64,000 nucleotides of DNA from Sphingobium sp. JS3065 (GCF_026427355.1 NZ_CP102664.1:868001-932000); one strand, 5' to 3'; shown: positions 1 through 8,581, counted from the first letter of the stretch. Made by a program: numbers and translations. Notes: generated by a model not told the origin, from the sequence alone.

Positions 1-2
1 CC

Positions 3-386
3 ATGTTCGGCTCTTTATGCTCCGATCCAGGATGCGAAATGCTGCTCGATCTTTACTGGCGCGACAGCCAGGGATTGAAGACTTCTCTCACCAGCTTCTG
101 CCTCGCGTCGAAAGCGTCGGAGATGACCGGTCGGCGATGCCTTGCCGAGATGGAGGCGCAACGCATCGTCGAGCGCTTCCCTGATCCCTTCGACAAACGC
201 CGCATATATGTTCGGCTGACGGCGACTGGGCGGGATAAGATGGATGCCTGCTTCCAGACCTTGCTGTCCGGATATGCGCAAACCTGTCACGACTGCGCCC
301 GCAAATGCGGAGACGCTCCAGACGGGGCCCGGCAGGAAGTCCCGTTCTGCATCGCGATTGACGGTGTCCGCCAGTTTCGGCGTTAG
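3..386 (+). CDS. MarR-type winged-helix regulator, possibly 5'-truncated by the window edge
   Basis: The 127-residue frame has the layout of the MarR winged-helix family. A helical stretch (about residues 12-45) is followed by a recognition-helix region and a beta-wing with the family signature RRIYVRLTATG near residues 65-75. Such proteins are usually dimeric DNA-binding repressors, some ligand-responsive. The ATG at position 3 is the first available start, but the window begins two bases earlier, so the true start may lie upstream and no ribosome binding site can be judged. Four cysteines and a histidine lie past the wing or near it (CHDCARKC, then C later), which is unusual and might bind metal; that is inference. 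Target and ligand are unknown. Confidence 0.7.
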   Translation: MFGSLCSDPGCEMLLDLYWRDSQGLKTSLTSFCLASKASEMTGRRCLAEMEAQRIVERFPDPFDKRRIYVRLTATGRDKMDACFQTLLSGYAQTCHDCARKCGDAPDGARQEVPFCIAIDGVRQFRR

Positions 387-518
387 AAGCTCGGAGCCGA
401 TATCGGTAGTCGATCAATAGGCCGACGTAGCGTTCAGTGCTATGCCGGTGAAACGGGCACGCGCTACCCGTTGATACGACCTGCGATCATACTGACAGCG
501 GGCGTCGGCCGCGGCCTG
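387..518. other. Intergenic, no gene seen
   Basis: Short gap between the MarR-type gene and the G/A-rich leader of the primase-like gene. No frame with a credible start and ribosome binding site was seen here, and no strong inverted repeat. Confidence 0.5.
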
Positions 519-570
519 AAGAGAAGGAGGAGTGGGGCGAGGGAGTTTTCCCTATGCTGGAGTTCCTCCC
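519..570 (+). promoter_or_regulatory. G/A-rich hairpin leader (copy 1) of the primase-like gene
   Basis: An almost pure purine tract (519-545) runs into GGGAG at 541-545. This is complementary to CTCCC at 566-570, immediately before the ATG at 571; a smaller hairpin, GGGA-gttt-TCCC, is nested inside. The GGAG ribosome binding site lies in the loop. The same architecture recurs at 8042, 22798, 25958, 30972, 38899 and 40139. Confidence 0.4.
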
Positions 571-1557
571 ATGGCCCTGTCGCGCACGAGCGCCGATCCG
601 CGCCTGCATGCCGCTGCCGCCAATATCGTCAAATCACTCGGTGGAACATGGAAGCCATCGGGCGCGATGTGCCGTTGCCCTGCGCACGACGACCATCGCC
701 CCAGCCTGTCGGTCCGGGTCGGCGAGCATAGCATATTGTTCAAGTGCTTTGCCGGCTGTTCCACGATTGATGTCATCCGCGCGCTGCGCAGCGACAGGCG
801 GCCTATCCCGACGGCCGACGCTGAAGCGGAATTCGCACGCGCGGATGGCAGCGAGCGACGGTTGGCCGGCCGGATCCGTTCGCTCTGGAAGGAAGCGCGT
901 GCCGTTACCGATACGCCGGCGGGCGTCTATATGGCGACGCGTGGTTTCAACGAGCCGCATCCGGCGCTGCGCTACCATGATCATGTGCCGCTCGGCCGGG
1001 GCGCCGACGTCCGTTTCCGTCCGGCGCTGCTCGCCGCCGTTGAAGCCGACACCGGCGTCATAGCACTCGAACGGCTGTTCCTCGACCCCCGGACCGGATT
1101 GCCGGCCACTGATCTCGATCCGCCCAAACTGATGCTGGGTCGCCCGCACGGTGGCACCGTCCGTTTCGGGGCCGCCACCGATGTGCTGGGGCTGGCCGAG
1201 GGCTGGGAGACCGCCTGGTCCGCTCATTTGCTGCTCGGCATCCCCGTCTGGGCCGCGCTTGGTGCTGACCGCTTCCCCCTGGTCACTGTGCCTGAGCGGG
1301 TTGAACGCCTCTTCCTCCTTCACGACAACGACCTTTCCGGTCGGCGCGGCGCGGCACGGGCGAAACAGGCGCATGCGCGAGACGGCCGGTCGATCGAGCC
1401 GCTGCCTCCACCGCCGGGCTTCAATGACTGGAACGACCTCTACCGGGCGAGGGGAAGGGGGAGGGGGAGGGAGATGGTTGCGGAATGCAGGCTGATGATC
1501 GGCCGCGTCCCGCACATTCCGACACGCGCAGCGGCATGGGCGTCCAGCCAACCCTGA
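571..1557 (+). CDS. CHC2 zinc-finger/Toprim primase-like protein (DUF7146 type)
   Basis: The 328-residue protein begins with a CHC2-like zinc-binding region: CPAH at 36-39, then CFAGC at 59-63. It ends with a Toprim domain, with the Toprim glutamate in EGWETA and the acidic pair in HDNDLSG. This is the plan of plasmid- and phage-borne primase-like proteins that bind template DNA and make primers; it may support replication or transfer of the element. The start at 571 was chosen for a GGAG nine bases upstream, against an upstream ATG at 532 inside the purine tract. The last ~35 codons contain an RGRGRGR repeat encoded by a second G/A-rich tract (1449-1472) and are atypical, so the conserved protein may end before them. 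parB follows after 36 bases. Confidence 0.75.
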   Translation: MALSRTSADPRLHAAAANIVKSLGGTWKPSGAMCRCPAHDDHRPSLSVRVGEHSILFKCFAGCSTIDVIRALRSDRRPIPTADAEAEFARADGSERRLAGRIRSLWKEARAVTDTPAGVYMATRGFNEPHPALRYHDHVPLGRGADVRFRPALLAAVEADTGVIALERLFLDPRTGLPATDLDPPKLMLGRPHGGTVRFGAATDVLGLAEGWETAWSAHLLLGIPVWAALGADRFPLVTVPERVERLFLLHDNDLSGRRGAARAKQAHARDGRSIEPLPPPPGFNDWNDLYRARGRGRGREMVAECRLMIGRVPHIPTRAAAWASSQP

Positions 1558-1593
1558 ACGCGAGCCTGCTACAATCCACACAGGAGACGAGCC

Positions 1594-3231
1594 TTGACCT
1601 CGCTACAACCGAGCTATCCCTCCACGCTGCCGCTCGCCAGTATCGTGAAGGGCGACAATCCCCGCCGGTATTTCGACCGGAAGAAGCACGAGGAGATGGT
1701 GGCTTCCATCCGGCAGCGCGGCATACTCCAGCCCATATTGCTCCGGCCGAAGGACGACGTCTATGCCATCGTCGCCGGCGAGCGTCGGTACAGGGCAGGG
1801 CTGGAAGTCTATGGGCTCGACGGCGAAGTGCCGGTCATCATCCGCGTGATGACGGACCAGGAAGCGCTCGATGCCGCGATCGCCGAGAATGACGACCGTG
1901 ACGATCCGTCGGAGACCGAGCAGGCCGATGCCGCCGTCCGCTACCTCGCGGCATGCAACGGCGACCGCGCCGAGGCCGCACGGCGACTGGCCTGGTCCCG
2001 CGCCAAGCTTGATCGCCGCCTGGCGCTCGCTGAACTCACCGACGCCGCTAAGACCGCCCTCGATGAGCGCCGGATCAAGGTTGGTCACGCCGAACTGCTC
2101 GCCGTCATCCCCAAGGACAAGCAGGACACGGCCCTCGACACGATCCTGCGCCTGAATCTTGACGTGAACGATACGCGCAAGGAACTGATGCGCATCACGC
2201 ATAGCCTCGCGAGCGCCTGTTTCGACAAGACCGAGTGCGCCACCTGTCCGTTCAACTCGGCGGCGCAGCAAGTCCTTTTCGAAACCCATGTCGATGATGG
2301 CCATTGCACCAATCCGGGATGCTTCAAGCTCAAGACCGAAGCCGCCGAGGTGATCCGTTTCGAGGAAGAGGAGCGCGCCGCGAAGGCGGCCAGGAGAGCG
2401 ATGCCTCCTGCTGCCGATGATGCCGACGCTGATGCGCAGGACGATGTCACCGTCGAACCCGCGCCATCGATGGATCTCCAGCCGCAGCCGGAACGCGGCG
2501 CCATATCATCCAGTGCTGTCGAAAACCGCGAGCCTCCCCCGCCACGCACTGCCGAGACCGTGCCGGCCGCGTCGACGGCGCATAAGCCGACCGTCACGGC
2601 CAGGTCGATCGCGACCCGAACCGCCGAGCTTCGCGAGGCGACATGGCGAACCGCGCTTGCCCGTGCGCTCGCGGGCAATGCTGTCCACGCCCGGACCACG
2701 ATCCTTGTGGCGGCGATGTCGGGCACGCTTTCGCAGATCAAGCCCGACACGCTGACGTCCCGCGCTGGCATCCTCGTCGGCGCCTCGTTCCCGGACCTCG
2801 ACTTCAAGGGCAAGATCGCGGAAATCCGGGCGCTTGCCGATGCGCGGGCCGCCAATGTGCTGGCCGTCATCGGCGGCGCTTACGCCAAGGATGTGCTCAG
2901 CTTCGATCATGTCGCGGACCTTGCGAGAGTGTTCGAGGTCGACTTGCGCGAGACGTGGCAGGTCGATCAGACCTTTCTCGAGCGCTACACAAAGGAAGAG
3001 CTCAAGTTCATCGCCCAGGAATGCGGCCTGATCGCGCATGTCGGCGAGAAACGGTTCGCCAAGCTGCTCGCATCGAAAAAGACCGAGCTTGTCACCAGCA
3101 TGCTCAATCGCATCGGGTTCGATTGGGCGGGACGTCTGCCGGGCTGCATGACGCTCGATGGCGCCTATGGACCGCCCCCGGATCGTGCTGCCCAGCCGGC
3201 CGACGCTCCCATCTCGCAAATCGCCGCCTGA
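1594..3231 (+). CDS. PRTRC-system ParB-like protein
   Basis: First gene of the PRTRC (ParB-related, ThiF-related) cassette. Residues ~8-100 form a ParB/Srx N-terminal domain with the GERRYRAG box, followed by a helical HTH region (~105-160). A four-cysteine cluster near residues 209-246 (CFDKTECATC, then C and C) looks like a zinc site. The remaining ~300 residues are PRTRC-specific, with an acidic, proline-rich linker. Canonical ParB proteins bind centromere sites and hydrolyse CTP; whether this one partitions DNA is unknown. The start is TTG, chosen because GGAGAC lies seven bases upstream and no ATG fits. At 545 residues it is much longer than chromosomal ParB. No ParA is in the window. 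Confidence 0.85.
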   Translation: MTSLQPSYPSTLPLASIVKGDNPRRYFDRKKHEEMVASIRQRGILQPILLRPKDDVYAIVAGERRYRAGLEVYGLDGEVPVIIRVMTDQEALDAAIAENDDRDDPSETEQADAAVRYLAACNGDRAEAARRLAWSRAKLDRRLALAELTDAAKTALDERRIKVGHAELLAVIPKDKQDTALDTILRLNLDVNDTRKELMRITHSLASACFDKTECATCPFNSAAQQVLFETHVDDGHCTNPGCFKLKTEAAEVIRFEEEERAAKAARRAMPPAADDADADAQDDVTVEPAPSMDLQPQPERGAISSSAVENREPPPPRTAETVPAASTAHKPTVTARSIATRTAELREATWRTALARALAGNAVHARTTILVAAMSGTLSQIKPDTLTSRAGILVGASFPDLDFKGKIAEIRALADARAANVLAVIGGAYAKDVLSFDHVADLARVFEVDLRETWQVDQTFLERYTKEELKFIAQECGLIAHVGEKRFAKLLASKKTELVTSMLNRIGFDWAGRLPGCMTLDGAYGPPPDRAAQPADAPISQIAA

Positions 3232-3268
3232 CCGACACCCTCACCCTTCCAGACAAGGACCAACGCCC

Positions 3269-3706
3269 ATGTTGATTGCCAACCTGCTGCCGCTTCTCGC
3301 CAACTATTCGCTCGGTTTCGATCTTGTCGCCGGCCCCGACGATACCGTCACGCTGACCGTCATTCCCCGCAAGGCGGAAGGCGCGAAGCACGGTCTCGAA
3401 TCCGGCGAGACCCGCCCGATCTCGATCACCGCAACCGCCGTGGAGATCGATGCGGAACTTGGCCGTGGATCGGACGGCGCACTCGGCCAGCTCATCGCTA
3501 CGCGCAAGACCCTTGCCGACCAGATCGCCGATCAGCGCCAGGCGGCCGAGGACGCAAGGATCGCCGCAGCGGAGGCCGCGAAGGCCAAGGCCGCCACGAA
3601 GGCCGCGACAGCAAAGACGACGGTGCCTGTGAGTCCTCCGAAGCTCCAGCACGCGGTCACCCCGCCGGTCGACGCCAAACCGGACCAACCCGCCACCTTG
3701 TTCTGA
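3269..3706 (+). CDS. PRTRC system protein E
   Basis: 145 residues. The N-terminal half (MLIANLLPLLANYSLGFDLV) is a compact hydrophobic/beta region. Residues ~75-110 are an alanine/lysine-rich helical stretch likely to be coiled coil (repeats of AAEAAKAKAATKAATAK), and the tail is proline-rich. Size, order and N-terminus fit PRTRC protein E, a family with no established biochemical role. It lies 37 bases after parB and 49 bases before gene C on the same strand, so it is presumably co-transcribed. Function is unknown; assignment rests mainly on context and general form. Confidence 0.75.
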   Translation: MLIANLLPLLANYSLGFDLVAGPDDTVTLTVIPRKAEGAKHGLESGETRPISITATAVEIDAELGRGSDGALGQLIATRKTLADQIADQRQAAEDARIAAAEAAKAKAATKAATAKTTVPVSPPKLQHAVTPPVDAKPDQPATLF

Positions 3707-3755
3707 CCGGACTCCGCTCAAATCTCGCCACGACCCAAGCCGGGAGTTTTACCTC

Positions 3756-3962
3756 ATGCAGATCAACCATCTCACCCGCGCGTACCGCTATGACGGCATC
3801 GACCTTCCGGTTCCGCCGCATCTCGCCAACGATCCCGACGGTCTGCGTGCCTACCATGCCACGCTCTACCCCGCGGTTCTCAACGCCGAGATGGTCGACG
3901 CCGGCGTGTCGGGCGGCGCTCACGTCACCGAATACCGGCGCGCCGTCGGCACCAAGGGCTGA
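3756..3962 (+). CDS. PRTRC system protein C, ubiquitin-like
   Basis: A 68-residue protein in the position of PRTRC C, which is described as a small ubiquitin/ThiS-like beta-grasp protein. The sequence has the expected short beta-rich form and ends in a terminal glycine (...VGTKG). That is the kind of carboxy terminus an E1-like enzyme could adenylate. The ThiF-type enzyme and the JAB peptidase expected to act on such a tag lie downstream in the same operon. No conjugation target is known. Gene E precedes by 49 bases. Only one glycine, not the GG of ubiquitin or ThiS, is present, so conjugation remains inference. Confidence 0.8.
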   Translation: MQINHLTRAYRYDGIDLPVPPHLANDPDGLRAYHATLYPAVLNAEMVDAGVSGGAHVTEYRRAVGTKG

Positions 3963-4037
3963 CCGTGGCGCGCGGCAGCAGCGCGGCGATCCCGTCCGCA
4001 GTTCGTAAAACGCTCATCGAATGGATCGAGCCCGGCA

Positions 4038-5129
4038 ATGGCGACACATCCGAATTCACCCAGCCAATCTGCAGCGAGCAAACCCAGGCGCTCCACGCGT
4101 GCATCCTTCTCGCGTCCGGGGACGGCGGGAGCAAGGCTCCCAGGCCGCTCCCGCCGCCACCGGGCCTGCGCCTTCCACCCCTCGGCTGACCTCGCGGGGC
4201 GGGCCGTTGCACTGTCCGGCGACATTCCCGCCCTCTTCGATGCTCCACTGGCGTCCCATCACAAGCTGATAGGCCGCTGGGCCACGTCTCGGGAAACGAC
4301 GGCTAAACGCTATACTCGCGACCAGGCGCGCCAGCGCATCGAACGACTGTTCGACAAGGCGGTGCTCGACATTCTGGGCTCCGTCGAATTCGCGGACTTC
4401 AGGGTCGCGGTTCTTCACGGGAACGAAGGTTATCCGCCGGCTATCGCGGTGATCTGCGACAGCATGGGGCAACTCGACCTCGGATGGATCGAAGACAGCG
4501 ATGCGCCCATTCCCTGGCGCGCCGCAGCCTACAAGGCCCTCGACGATATGCTGGGCCGCGCCCTTCCGATCTTCGGCTACCAGGACCTCTTCGATGAAAT
4601 CTCTATGTACTATTGGGACGGCGCGACCGATGATGAAACCGCGCGGCAGTGGATCGTCGAATATCAGGGCATGGATCCTGACGATATCGAGGAACTCACT
4701 CTGCCATCCAACATGGAGTCTCGCCGACCCGATTGGATGATCGCGGCAAACGCGGGGGCATCGGCGGAACTTCCGAACGGCTTACACCGGAAACTGGAGG
4801 AACTCCGCAAGGCGTACGCCGCTCTCGGGAAACTCCGACCGGAGCGCAGCGCCTGGCAATTCGATATCGAGATTGCCCAAGAGTATCTCCCCGGCATCGA
4901 GGAATGCTCGACATTGCCCCCGCTGACGCTCGTTCCGGTCGAGCAGTTCGCACGCGAGGTCGATGACGTCGGACGCCACGGGATGGAATACGGCTTCATG
5001 GACATCGCCGGCTTCTGCCCTTTGCCAGATTCAGTCCCGATCGACGACTGGTTCGCGTCCTTGCGTGTCGGCGCGCGGTTCCTGCTCGCCGCGCAGGACC
5101 TGATCCAGCTCGATCCAGCCAACCTTTGA
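4038..5129 (+). CDS. PRTRC system protein F (N-terminus uncertain, possible frameshift)
   Basis: The C-terminal ~270 residues look like a normal folded protein and match the position and general pattern of PRTRC F, including a 'YWDGATDDETARQ' segment. The first ~55 residues from the ATG at 4038 are arginine/serine-rich and resemble an out-of-frame translation, and there is no ribosome binding site before 4038. A better initiation signal is GTG at 3965 (AAGGG six bases upstream, two bases after gene C stops). Its frame gives plausible protein for ~65 codons and then stops at 4187-4189. A one-base shift around 4120-4185 would join the two frames. Either the gene is frameshifted or its N-terminus is unusual. 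It overlaps the next gene's upstream region at TGA 5127-5129. Confidence 0.65.
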   Translation: MATHPNSPSQSAASKPRRSTRASFSRPGTAGARLPGRSRRHRACAFHPSADLAGRAVALSGDIPALFDAPLASHHKLIGRWATSRETTAKRYTRDQARQRIERLFDKAVLDILGSVEFADFRVAVLHGNEGYPPAIAVICDSMGQLDLGWIEDSDAPIPWRAAAYKALDDMLGRALPIFGYQDLFDEISMYYWDGATDDETARQWIVEYQGMDPDDIEELTLPSNMESRRPDWMIAANAGASAELPNGLHRKLEELRKAYAALGKLRPERSAWQFDIEIAQEYLPGIEECSTLPPLTLVPVEQFAREVDDVGRHGMEYGFMDIAGFCPLPDSVPIDDWFASLRVGARFLLAAQDLIQLDPANL

Positions 5130-5137
5130 GGTTCCTT

Positions 5138-5968
5138 ATGTCCGACCACCGCACCCAGTTCGAAGCGACCGCCGGCGGCCTCGCGCTGACCAACGCCATT
5201 CTCCTTTACCGCAGCCAGCCGATCCGCAACGCCAGTCCCTATGCCACCGCTCGCGCGGGCGCCGCCGCATTCGCCAGCATCCATGCGATCGAGCATGACG
5301 ATGAGGGAAAGCCGATCATCGGCGCGGGCACATCGCTGTCGCGCGCGCATCTGCGTCAATGGACCGAGGCCCTGGGCCGGACCGCTCTTCCCGAATTCCT
5401 GCCTGACAATGTGCTGGTCGCTCATCCCGACATGCTCGCATGGTGGATCCCGACCCAGGTTCGCCCGGCCTATTTCGCTCTCACGGATCCGCCCGCCGGC
5501 CTGCAGGTGCTCGCCGCGCGAACCACTATGCCGGTCCCGTATCCGCCGCATCTGTTCATCGCGACCCGATCGGGGTTCGGCGTTTACGCCTTGCCGGCAA
5601 ACGAACGCCCCGGCATCGATACCCCGGTGCTGCACTCGCCGGTGCTCAATGTCTATCTCGACGGGCAACTTTGCTGGGGCAACATTCCGAAGCCAAAAAC
5701 GCTGACGACAGCCTCCATCCCGGAATTCGAGCGCGGGGTGTTCGATAGCTGGTCCACCCACCCCAATCCCGGACAGGAACTGACCATCACCGGCAAAGGT
5801 GGTCTGGTTCGGCTCTGGGACGACCTCGCCGCGCGCAAGGCGAAGCGCTTTCCGGTCAGGCGTCTCAGGCCATTCGATCCCGGTCGGACACGACAGGCCT
5901 CCCGGCGAGCAACCCGGACCGATCCGATGACTCTCGGAAAGCTCATTGCGAGAGGGGCGAACCAATGA
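5138..5968 (+). CDS. PRTRC system protein B
   Basis: 276 residues in the PRTRC B position. The family has no known activity, and I see no catalytic motif. A central segment rich in aromatic and proline residues (around WWIPTQVRPAYF and PYPPHLFIATRSG) is its most recognisable part, and the C-terminus is strongly basic. The start at 5138 (MSDHRTQ) was preferred over 5126 because GAGG lies eight bases upstream. Its stop overlaps the start of gene A in an ATGA (5965-5968), indicating translational coupling. Confidence 0.78.
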   Translation: MSDHRTQFEATAGGLALTNAILLYRSQPIRNASPYATARAGAAAFASIHAIEHDDEGKPIIGAGTSLSRAHLRQWTEALGRTALPEFLPDNVLVAHPDMLAWWIPTQVRPAYFALTDPPAGLQVLAARTTMPVPYPPHLFIATRSGFGVYALPANERPGIDTPVLHSPVLNVYLDGQLCWGNIPKPKTLTTASIPEFERGVFDSWSTHPNPGQELTITGKGGLVRLWDDLAARKAKRFPVRRLRPFDPGRTRQASRRATRTDPMTLGKLIARGANQ

Positions 5969-6624
5969 CCGTGCTTGCTGACGATCCCACTGCGGCCGCG
6001 GTCCTTGCCGCCGTGCCCTGTTATCCGGTTCCGCCGCAGGGGCGATCGCCGGCCCTCGACGCGCTGCGCGCTGCCCGCGCCGGGCGCGGCCTTGCGATCG
6101 GGATAGACGGCGTCATGCTCGTCCTGCGCCGGCCCTGGCTGGAACTCGATTTCCCGATCACGACGCCGCTTTCCCTCCACGTGCCCTATGGCAGCACGGG
6201 CGCCTGCCGCGCCGAACTGCGCTGCGGGCTCATTCCACGCGAGCATCTCGATCATATTCTCGATCATTTTCGCGCAGCCTTGCCCAATGAAGCCGCGGCG
6301 TTTGTTCTCTGGAACGAAGCGACCCGGGAATTCGCAGTGGAGTTTCCGGTCATCGACGAAGCCACGCCCTCGCGCCTCGTCTACCGCACGCCGGTCCCGC
6401 AGCCCGATTGGCATGTCCTCTGCGATTTTCACAGCCACGGGGTCGGTCCCGCCTTCTTCAGCACCACCGACGATGCCGATGACGCCCATGCGACGAAGAT
6501 CGCGATCGTCGTCGGCTGGCTCGGTGACCCCGGCGGCCCGGTGATGCTCGCGCGCCTTTGCGCCGACGGCATGTTCCTGCCGTTACCACGGAGCCCGTTT
6601 TCAGGAGACCGTCATGCCGACTGA
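5965..6624 (+). CDS. PRTRC system protein A, JAB/JAMM metallopeptidase-like
   Basis: 219 residues. The C-terminal half carries a JAB/MPN metal-binding signature: HSHG followed by seven residues and S-x-x-D (HSHGVGPAFFSTTD, about residues 156-169). In JAMM enzymes the two histidines and the aspartate hold zinc, and the enzyme removes ubiquitin-like tags or processes their C-termini. An upstream glutamate needed for catalysis could be in the WNEATREF segment (~110), but this cannot be proved here. It starts in an ATGA overlap with gene B, and its end overlaps thiF by 11 bases, so A and ThiF are tightly coupled. Acting on PRTRC protein C is the natural inference. Confidence 0.85.
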   Translation: MTVLADDPTAAAVLAAVPCYPVPPQGRSPALDALRAARAGRGLAIGIDGVMLVLRRPWLELDFPITTPLSLHVPYGSTGACRAELRCGLIPREHLDHILDHFRAALPNEAAAFVLWNEATREFAVEFPVIDEATPSRLVYRTPVPQPDWHVLCDFHSHGVGPAFFSTTDDADDAHATKIAIVVGWLGDPGGPVMLARLCADGMFLPLPRSPFSGDRHAD

Positions 6625-7372
6625 CCTCACGGATCGTCATTATCTGCCCGCCGGGTTCGATAATCGCACGATCAACATCCTGCTGGTCGGTTGCGGCGGA
6701 AACGGCGGGCAGATGCTGATGGGACTCGCCTCGCTCGACACCGCGCTGCGCGCGATCTCCTCGCGATCGCTGCATGTCGCCGTGATTGACGACGACATCG
6801 TGACCGAAGCCAATCTCGGCAGGCAGCCATATTACCGGGGCGACGTCGGCAGTTCCAAGGCCCGCACGCTCACCGAACGGATCAACCTCGCACACGGCCT
6901 GGCCTGGCAGGCAGTGCACGGCCGCGCCCCTGAAGCCATTAGTATGGATGGCGCCGACATCGTCATCACCTGTGTCGACACGGCATCGGCCCGCCGCGCG
7001 ATCGGTGCCGCGCTCGCCGAATGCGGGACCGTTCCCGCCTATTGGATGGATCTCGGCAATCGCGCGAGCGACGGGCAATACCTCATAGGCTCCCCGGAGC
7101 ACCGTTCCAACAAGCACCGCCATCGCCTGCCGACCGTGCTCGAATATTTCCCCGAACTCGCCGACGAAAACCTGCCCGACGACGATGCCCCTTCCTGCTC
7201 GGTCGCCGAAGCGCTTGAACGCCAGTCGCTGTTCGTCAACCGCGTCGTTGCGAGCCATGCCCTGGCGTTGTTGTTCGACCTTCTCGGACGCGGCTCCATC
7301 GGTCACGCCGGCGCATTCCTCAACCTCGCCAGCGGTCAGGCCGTCCCGATCCCGTTGCCGCGCGGCGACTGA
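6614..7372 (+). CDS. PRTRC system ThiF-family E1-like protein
   Basis: 252 residues with the Rossmann nucleotide-binding signature of ThiF/MoeB/E1 enzymes near the N-terminus (VGCGGNGGQ). An acidic ribose-binding segment follows (VIDDDIVTEANLGRQ), and then ITCVDTASARR, matching the E1 pattern. Such enzymes adenylate the C-terminus of a ubiquitin-like protein. The only obvious thiol candidate downstream is the cysteine in PSCSVAEA (~residue 196); zinc-binding cysteine pairs are absent. The ribosome binding site AGGAG lies inside gene A. It is the last recognised PRTRC gene here; the actin-like protein D of some PRTRC loci is not in the window. Confidence 0.88.
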   Translation: MPTDLTDRHYLPAGFDNRTINILLVGCGGNGGQMLMGLASLDTALRAISSRSLHVAVIDDDIVTEANLGRQPYYRGDVGSSKARTLTERINLAHGLAWQAVHGRAPEAISMDGADIVITCVDTASARRAIGAALAECGTVPAYWMDLGNRASDGQYLIGSPEHRSNKHRHRLPTVLEYFPELADENLPDDDAPSCSVAEALERQSLFVNRVVASHALALLFDLLGRGSIGHAGAFLNLASGQAVPIPLPRGD

Positions 7373-7484
7373 ACCTACCCGCATCACCCCGTGTCAGTCG
7401 GCCTGCACCGGCCGGAACCGCACGCCAGTCCGGCGGAGCGGCGGGAGAATCGCGCCTTCGCAAATTCACACAAGGAGACCAAAC

Positions 7485-7760
7485 ATGGCGTCACTTTCCC
7501 AGAGGGGCTGGACCCTTCATTATACCATTGGCCGGGTGCTGGCCGCCAAGGTCAGGCCGGGGGATATCGTCCCCATGCCGGGTGGGGCCAACGATTTGAT
7601 GGTGCTCGGCGGACGCGCCCCGCAGCGTGCCAACGACCGCGGCAGCGTGTTCGTGCGCGATCCCCTCGCTGAGACCAGTGATTGCATGGAAATGCCGCTC
7701 CGGGCGCTCGGAATGGTTTGGATCAGCGACGCCGGTGGCTGGTCGGAGCTCCCGGCATGA
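7485..7760 (+). CDS. Small hypothetical protein
   Basis: 91 residues, not recognised. The start at 7485 has a good AAGGAG eight bases upstream. The sequence suggests a small beta-rich fold (GWTLHYTIGRVLAAKVRPGD, then a glycine-rich turn and a WISDAGGWSEL terminus), without membrane segments or catalytic motifs. The gene lies 112 bases after the ThiF gene on the same strand, and its stop overlaps the next start (ATGA 7757-7760). The pair 7485/7757 is therefore co-translated. Confidence 0.6.
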   Translation: MASLSQRGWTLHYTIGRVLAAKVRPGDIVPMPGGANDLMVLGGRAPQRANDRGSVFVRDPLAETSDCMEMPLRALGMVWISDAGGWSELPA

Positions 7761-8041
7761 GAGGGTTTCATGTCCATGTCTATACGACGATCAGAGTCAA
7801 GGTCGCGGTGACCGCCGATGATCATGCGGACGCCATGCGGCAGGCTGACGCGATCGTCGGACGCGGGATATTCCCCGTTCGTCTCCTTCCGAACGCCGCT
7901 GGTGTGCTGGAGGCGGAGCCGGCTGAAGAGGTCACCGGCTATCTGGTCGATGAAACCGACGATCCCGAATTCGAGAACAGCTGCTCTTACGATGCCGAAT
8001 ACCGGCCTTGCGGCGCGGGCGACAGTCCGGGCTGCGCCTAG
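7757..8041 (+). CDS. Small acidic hypothetical protein
   Basis: 94 residues, unrecognised. A short ferredoxin-like beta-alpha-beta pattern (FHVHVYTTIRVKVAVTADDHADAMRQADAIV) is followed by an acidic tail (DETDDPEFENS) and a cysteine-containing terminus. Such 'antidote'-like short folds occur on many plasmids without assigned function. It starts in an ATGA overlap with the previous gene. A G/A-rich leader for the next gene begins immediately after its stop. Confidence 0.55.
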   Translation: MRGFHVHVYTTIRVKVAVTADDHADAMRQADAIVGRGIFPVRLLPNAAGVLEAEPAEEVTGYLVDETDDPEFENSCSYDAEYRPCGAGDSPGCA

Positions 8042-8101
8042 AAAGGGGGAGAGGGAACAGGGGAGGGTGCTCCGCATGATGGAGCAGTCTGGAGAATCCC
8101 C
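8042..8101 (+). promoter_or_regulatory. G/A-rich hairpin leader (copy 2)
   Basis: Purine tract 8042-8067, then a hairpin with arms GCTCC (8069-8073) and GGAGC (8081-8085) and a seven-base loop, then GGAG (8091-8094) and the ATG at 8102. Same order of parts as the leaders at 519 and 22798. Confidence 0.4.
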
Positions 8102-8581
8102 ATGCAAATCGAACTACGGCGTATCTCCTACAGCGCCGCGCTATCGCAGGAAACCGCGGCTTTCTCGGCGGAAGTCTGGATCGAAGGCGAACTCGCCTTT
8201 CATGCCCGAAACCAGGGAACGGGCGGAGCGGACTTCTATCACCAGGTTGGCCGGTGGACCGTGGCCGAGGTCGATGCCTGGCTCAAGGCCAACCGGCCGG
8301 TGCGCACCCTGGATGAAAATCTCGGCTGCGACCATGATCTCGAGATCGAGGTAGCCGACCTTCTCGCGCGCGAACTCGAGTCCCGGCGCCTAAAGCGCCT
8401 TTTACGCACCAACATCGTCACGATCGAAAACGATCAAATCCTGCAATATCCGCTGCGCAAGCGGCCGCTCGCGATCGTCGCCCGCGCCGTGTGCGCCACC
8501 AATCCCGCCGCGGTCATCGTCAACGACGCCGGCGACGCGGTGTTCGCGCGCGCGCTCGACCTGCTTCTCGCCAGCCGCTGA
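8102..8581 (+). CDS. Hypothetical protein, 159 residues
   Basis: Not recognised. The N-terminal half is beta-rich and resembles small plasmid proteins of the form 'ISYSAALSQETAAFSAEVWIEGELAFHARNQGTGGAD'. The middle is charged and helical (EIEVADLLARELESRRLKRLLR). A short hydrophobic C-terminal part follows. The start is supported by GGAG eight bases upstream within the repeated leader. The following gene starts 21 bases after its stop, so they are probably co-transcribed. Confidence 0.6.
   Translation: MQIELRRISYSAALSQETAAFSAEVWIEGELAFHARNQGTGGADFYHQVGRWTVAEVDAWLKANRPVRTLDENLGCDHDLEIEVADLLARELESRRLKRLLRTNIVTIENDQILQYPLRKRPLAIVARAVCATNPAAVIVNDAGDAVFARALDLLLASR

Noticed and set aside
1449..1472. 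Purine tract inside the primase gene as another leader copy
   Set aside because: It is 120 bases from the next start and lacks the hairpin next to the start, so it does not fit the repeated pattern.
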